Below, in pieces: positions 4,679 through 7,782 of a stretch of 7,782 nt of DNA. Made by a program: the position numbers and the translations under genes. The DNA is taken from assembly GCA_965662885.1 (NCBI GenBank), contig CBFIJI010000096.1, positions 1-7,782 of the forward strand. Reading direction: 5' to 3'. The stretch's first letter is position 1, and the number at the start of each line of letters is the position of its first letter. The DNA comes from CBFIJI01 sp965662885 (lineage in GTDB: Bacteria > Bacteroidota > Bacteroidia > Flavobacteriales > Flavobacteriaceae). The notes below the pieces were generated by a model. It had not been told where the DNA came from, ran no database searches, and saw only the letters and a list, made by a program, of their open reading frames with translations.

Positions 4679-6633
4679 GATTCTATTCCTTTTTTCTACT
4701 CCTTGGTTTTTTTGGATTTTCACAAATTCAAGAACCTGTTGAATGGACAACACGAGTTGAAAAAATAGCCCCATCCACTTTTGATCTTATTTTTGAAGCT
4801 GAAATTGCTCCAAAATGGCATTTGTATTCACAGTCGCTTCCAGATAATGGAGCAGAACCTACCGTATTCATTTTTGAAGAAATAGGGTATCATCGTGTCG
4901 GAACGGTGGAAGAAAGTGAATCGGTAACTGCTTATGACAATGTTTTTGAGATGGATCTCACTTATTTTGAAAATAAAGCAACCTTTCGACAACGTGTGGA
5001 ATTGGATCGTCTGGATTTATCTGGTATTTCTGTTACTGTGGAATATCAAGCCTGCGATGATCAATTGTGTATTTTCCGATCGGAATCCTTTAATTTTCCA
5101 CTTCGTGCATCCGCACAATTTCAGGAGTTGACCATGGACGCCAAGAGTATTGAAAAAACAAAGGCGTTAAAGTTGAACCTAAAGAATAAAGCCTTGTTGG
5201 CCGATACTGTTGGTAAAGAACAAACCAATACTTTTTGGAATATTTTTTTACTTGGATTTTTCGGCGGAATACTCGCCCTGCTTACCCCTTGTGTTTTTCC
5301 AATGATTCCTCTGACGGTGTCCTATTTTTTAAAACAGGCCTCCAACCGCAGTAAAGGAATTTTTAATGCTTTACTCTATGGATTTTTTATCATCTTGATT
5401 TACGGTTTATTGAGTTTACCCTTTCATTTTTTAGATTCTCTTGATCCCGAAATTTTAAATACCATTTCTACCAATGTCGTTTTAAACCTTGTCTTTTTTC
5501 TTGTATTTGTCTTTTTTGCCTTTTCCTTTTTTGGTTTCTATGAGTTGACGTTACCCAGTTCTTGGGGTTCTAAAACTGATTCTGCGGGAAGCTGGAGTGG
5601 GGGAATTGGTATCTTTTTTATGGCATTGACCTTAGCGATTGTTTCCTTTTCCTGTACCGGACCAATTTTAGGTTCTTTACTTGCGGGTTCCCTTACTGCT
5701 GAGGGAGGCGCTATGCAATTAACCGTGGGAATGTTGGGCTTTGGCGTTGCTCTCGGACTTCCTTTTGCGTTGTTTGCCCTTTTCCCTAACAGCTTAAAAG
5801 CATTACCCAAATCTGGAGGATGGATGACGAATGTAAAAATTGTATTAGGATTTTTAGAACTAGCCTTGGCTTTAAAGTTCCTTTCCAATGCAGACTTGGT
5901 TGCGCATTGGGGATTGCTTAAACGAGAGGTTTTTATTGGGATATGGTTGCTGTTATCCTTTTTGTTGACCCTTTACCTTTTTGGAATTCTTCGCTTTCCT
6001 CACGAAAGTCCTTCAAAACCTTCATGGCTCAGGCGAAGTTTTGCATGGCTTTCTTTAGTGTTTTGTTCGTATTTACTTTTAGGTCTGTTTTCAACTGAAA
6101 ATAAATTAAAACTACTCAGTGGATTTCCACCACCCGAATTCTATAGTTTACGGGCTTCACAAAGTGATTGTCCCCTTAATTTGGAGTGCTATAAAGATTT
6201 TGAAACAGGATTGGCGGTTGCCAAAGCGGAAAATAAACCCATCCTATTGGATTTTACCGGTTGGGCTTGTGTGAATTGTCGTAAAATGGAAGAAAACGTT
6301 TGGGCTGATCCTAGTGTTTATCCGTTACTCAAAGAAAATTTTATTTTGATTTCCCTTTATGTGGACGATCGGAAAGCCTTAAAAGAAGCAGAGCAATTTA
6401 ACTTTCAATACCCCGATGGTCGTATTCGCTCCATCAAAACCATTGGGCAACAGTGGGCTACCTTTCAAGCAGTTAATTTTCAAACGGCTTCTCAGCCTTT
6501 TTATGTGTTGATGACTTCGGAAGGGCAATTACTCAATACGCCCATCCAATATACCGATACGGAAACCTATGCCGAATGGTTGCAAACGGGCTTGACTAAA
6601 TTTCCACCTAAAAAGGCGAAATACGCTTTTTAG
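4675..6633 (+). CDS. dsbD: Thiol:disulfide interchange protein DsbD
   Basis: DsbD carries electrons from cytoplasmic thioredoxin across the inner membrane to reduce periplasmic disulfide proteins. The 652 residues show the full three-part layout. There is an N-terminal signal-like hydrophobic segment (about 3-16) and a periplasmic immunoglobulin-like alpha domain with cysteines 127 and 132 (CDDQLC). A membrane domain of about eight helices follows (roughly 186-472), with the key cysteines in LTPCVFPMIP (Cys206) and SFSCTGPILG (Cys327). The C-terminal thioredoxin-like domain has the active site GWACVNC (Cys532, Cys535). All six redox cysteines expected for DsbD are present. An additional pair, Cys499 and Cys505, precedes the thioredoxin domain. 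It follows tilS with a 4-base overlap and is followed by a non-coding gap before yifB. Confidence 0.96.
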   Translation: MRFYSFFLLLGFFGFSQIQEPVEWTTRVEKIAPSTFDLIFEAEIAPKWHLYSQSLPDNGAEPTVFIFEEIGYHRVGTVEESESVTAYDNVFEMDLTYFENKATFRQRVELDRLDLSGISVTVEYQACDDQLCIFRSESFNFPLRASAQFQELTMDAKSIEKTKALKLNLKNKALLADTVGKEQTNTFWNIFLLGFFGGILALLTPCVFPMIPLTVSYFLKQASNRSKGIFNALLYGFFIILIYGLLSLPFHFLDSLDPEILNTISTNVVLNLVFFLVFVFFAFSFFGFYELTLPSSWGSKTDSAGSWSGGIGIFFMALTLAIVSFSCTGPILGSLLAGSLTAEGGAMQLTVGMLGFGVALGLPFALFALFPNSLKALPKSGGWMTNVKIVLGFLELALALKFLSNADLVAHWGLLKREVFIGIWLLLSFLLTLYLFGILRFPHESPSKPSWLRRSFAWLSLVFCSYLLLGLFSTENKLKLLSGFPPPEFYSLRASQSDCPLNLECYKDFETGLAVAKAENKPILLDFTGWACVNCRKMEENVWADPSVYPLLKENFILISLYVDDRKALKEAEQFNFQYPDGRIRSIKTIGQQWATFQAVNFQTASQPFYVLMTSEGQLLNTPIQYTDTETYAEWLQTGLTKFPPKKAKYAF

Positions 6634-6814
6634 TTAGGGATAATTAACGATTAGCCTTTTATTGAAGTCCCTAATCATACCGACGCATTAGCTTCATTTA
6701 TTGTGCAGTGCTATCTTTAATCTTATGCGATATGCTACTTTTTAATGAAGATTAAGCCTTTGAATCTTTCTTTTATTTTAAAATTTTTATCTTAGAGTAT
6801 CCAAATATTTATCC
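6634..6814. other. Intergenic region between dsbD and yifB with weak inverted repeats
   Basis: This 181-base AT-rich gap holds TTAGGGA (6634-6640) complementary to TCCCTAA (6668-6674), which could end the tilS-dsbD transcript but has no U run after it. It also holds TTAATCTT (6717-6724) with AAGATTAA (6748-6755), and CTTCATT (6692-6698) with AATGAAG (6744-6750). The last two share their right arms and cannot both form. A yifB promoter should lie here. The nearest approximation to TAnnTTTG that I find is TATCTTAG, about 20 bases before the ATG, with no -33 partner. Confidence 0.4.
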
Positions 6815-7782
6815 ATGCTTGTTGCTGTTTATGGTTCCTCCGTTTTTGGTGTTGAAGCAAATTTAATCACGATTGAAGTTAATATTGATCAAGGTATTGG
6901 CTATAATTTGGTGGGTTTACCCGATAATGCGGTTAAAGAAAGTAATTTTAGAATTGCAGCTGCATTAAATAATATTGGGTATCGACTGCCGGGGAAAAAG
7001 ATCACCATCAATATGGCTCCTGCAGATATGCGAAAAGAAGGTTCTGCCTACGATGTTCCGCTAGCCATGGGTATTTTAGCTGCTTCAGGTCAAATTAATG
7101 GTACCACCTTAAATCAATACCTAATCATGGGAGAATTGGCTTTGGATGGTGGAATACGTCCGATAAAAGGTGCACTTCCCATTGCGATTCAAGCCTTAAA
7201 CGATGGTTTTACAGGTTTTATCTTACCTAAAGAAAATGCAGAAGAAGCGGCAATTGTCAAAGGTATAAAGGTTTACGGAGTCGAGACCTTAGGGGAGGTA
7301 ATCGGTTTTTTTGATAAACAAGCAACTTTAACTCCTGTGTCGGTAGATACCCGTTTGGAGTTCCAAAAACAATTAAAATATCCCGAACATGATTTTTCTG
7401 ATGTTAAAGGCCAACAGACCATCAAACGTTGTATGGAAATTGCGGCTGCAGGAGGACATAATATTATCTTAATTGGTCCACCGGGTTCAGGAAAAACAAT
7501 GTTGGCAAAACGACTACCAAGTATTTTACCTCCGATGACCTTACAAGAGGCTTTGGAAACCACGAAGATTCATTCGGTCATGGGAAAGGTAAAAAACAAA
7601 GGTTTAGTCAGTGTTCGTCCGTTTCGGGCACCTCATCATACCATTTCTGATGTAGCTCTCGTGGGGGGAGGCGCTTATCCGCAACCTGGAGAAATTTCTA
7701 TGGCCCATAACGGGGTACTGTTTCTAGATGAATTACCCGAATTTAAAAGGGGCGCTTTAGAAGTCATGCGACAACCTTTAGA
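6815..7782 (+). CDS. yifB: YifB/ComM-family AAA+ ATPase (Mg chelatase-like), C-terminus cut off by the window edge
   Basis: I translated 322 open residues from the ATG at 6815 to the right edge. The N-terminus MLVAVYGSSVFGVEA and the following ChlI/Lon-S5-like domain (to about 165) are typical, with NLVGLPDNAVKES (31-43) and INMAPADMRKEGSAYD (65-80). The AAA+ core then starts, with Walker A GPPGSGKT (221-228), RPFRAPHHTISD (268-279) and Walker B VLFLDE (301-306). Family members are about 510 residues, so about 190 are missing beyond the window, including the sensor and C-terminal parts. The relative ComM is a branch-migration helicase in natural transformation of some gammaproteobacteria. In Bacteroidota the role is not established to my knowledge. 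The gene is monocistronic at its 5' side. No Shine-Dalgarno sequence is visible. Confidence 0.95.
   Translation, partial: MLVAVYGSSVFGVEANLITIEVNIDQGIGYNLVGLPDNAVKESNFRIAAALNNIGYRLPGKKITINMAPADMRKEGSAYDVPLAMGILAASGQINGTTLNQYLIMGELALDGGIRPIKGALPIAIQALNDGFTGFILPKENAEEAAIVKGIKVYGVETLGEVIGFFDKQATLTPVSVDTRLEFQKQLKYPEHDFSDVKGQQTIKRCMEIAAAGGHNIILIGPPGSGKTMLAKRLPSILPPMTLQEALETTKIHSVMGKVKNKGLVSVRPFRAPHHTISDVALVGGGAYPQPGEISMAHNGVLFLDELPEFKRGALEVMRQPL

Noticed and set aside
5538..5888. Minus-strand 116-codon open frame
   Set aside because: It is antisense to the DsbD membrane domain. Its Pro/Lys-rich composition is the expected reverse of hydrophobic codons.
7273..7563. Minus-strand 96-codon open frame
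   Set aside because: It is antisense to the Walker A region of yifB.

Overview
The window looks like a chromosomal piece of a member of the Bacteroidota, most likely a flavobacterium. The evidence is the AT-rich sequence, the lack of Shine-Dalgarno sequences before the starts, TAnnTTTG-type promoter boxes, the Bacteroidota-type divergent ArgG, and the GNAT-argG-argC gene order. No mobile elements, CRISPR arrays, rRNA or tRNA genes are visible.

Positions 1-2649 (minus strand) hold the promoter-proximal part of an arginine biosynthesis operon. Reading from the promoter, there is a TAnnTTTG promoter box, a 22-codon leader ORF ending in Arg-Leu-Arg-Arg-Pro-stop, a segment with competing RNA pairings and a run of eight Us, then a GNAT-family acyltransferase, argG and argC. 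argC runs off the left edge. The two junctions between structural genes are 4-base ATGA overlaps. The leader ORF and its pairings look like a ribosome-mediated transcription attenuator that senses charged tRNA-Arg. The promoter box ends only five bases before the leader ATG, so the leader peptide may be translated from a leaderless transcript. This short, unannotated element is the most interesting part of the window.

Positions 2799-3173 (minus) encode a small YccF-type membrane protein built of two 65-residue repeats. It is separated from the arg promoter by about 150 bases of non-coding DNA.

Positions 3368-6633 (plus) hold tilS (tRNA-Ile2 lysidine synthetase), overlapped by four bases by dsbD (membrane thiol-disulfide interchange protein). 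The two are probably co-transcribed from a promoter in the 194-base gap shared with yccF.

Positions 6634-6814 are non-coding and AT-rich with weak inverted repeats. They are followed by the first 322 codons of a YifB/ComM-type AAA+ ATPase gene that leaves the window on the right.

The protein-coding genes are ordinary housekeeping functions: arginine synthesis, tRNA modification, periplasmic disulfide handling and a DNA-processing ATPase. The unusual content is regulatory.
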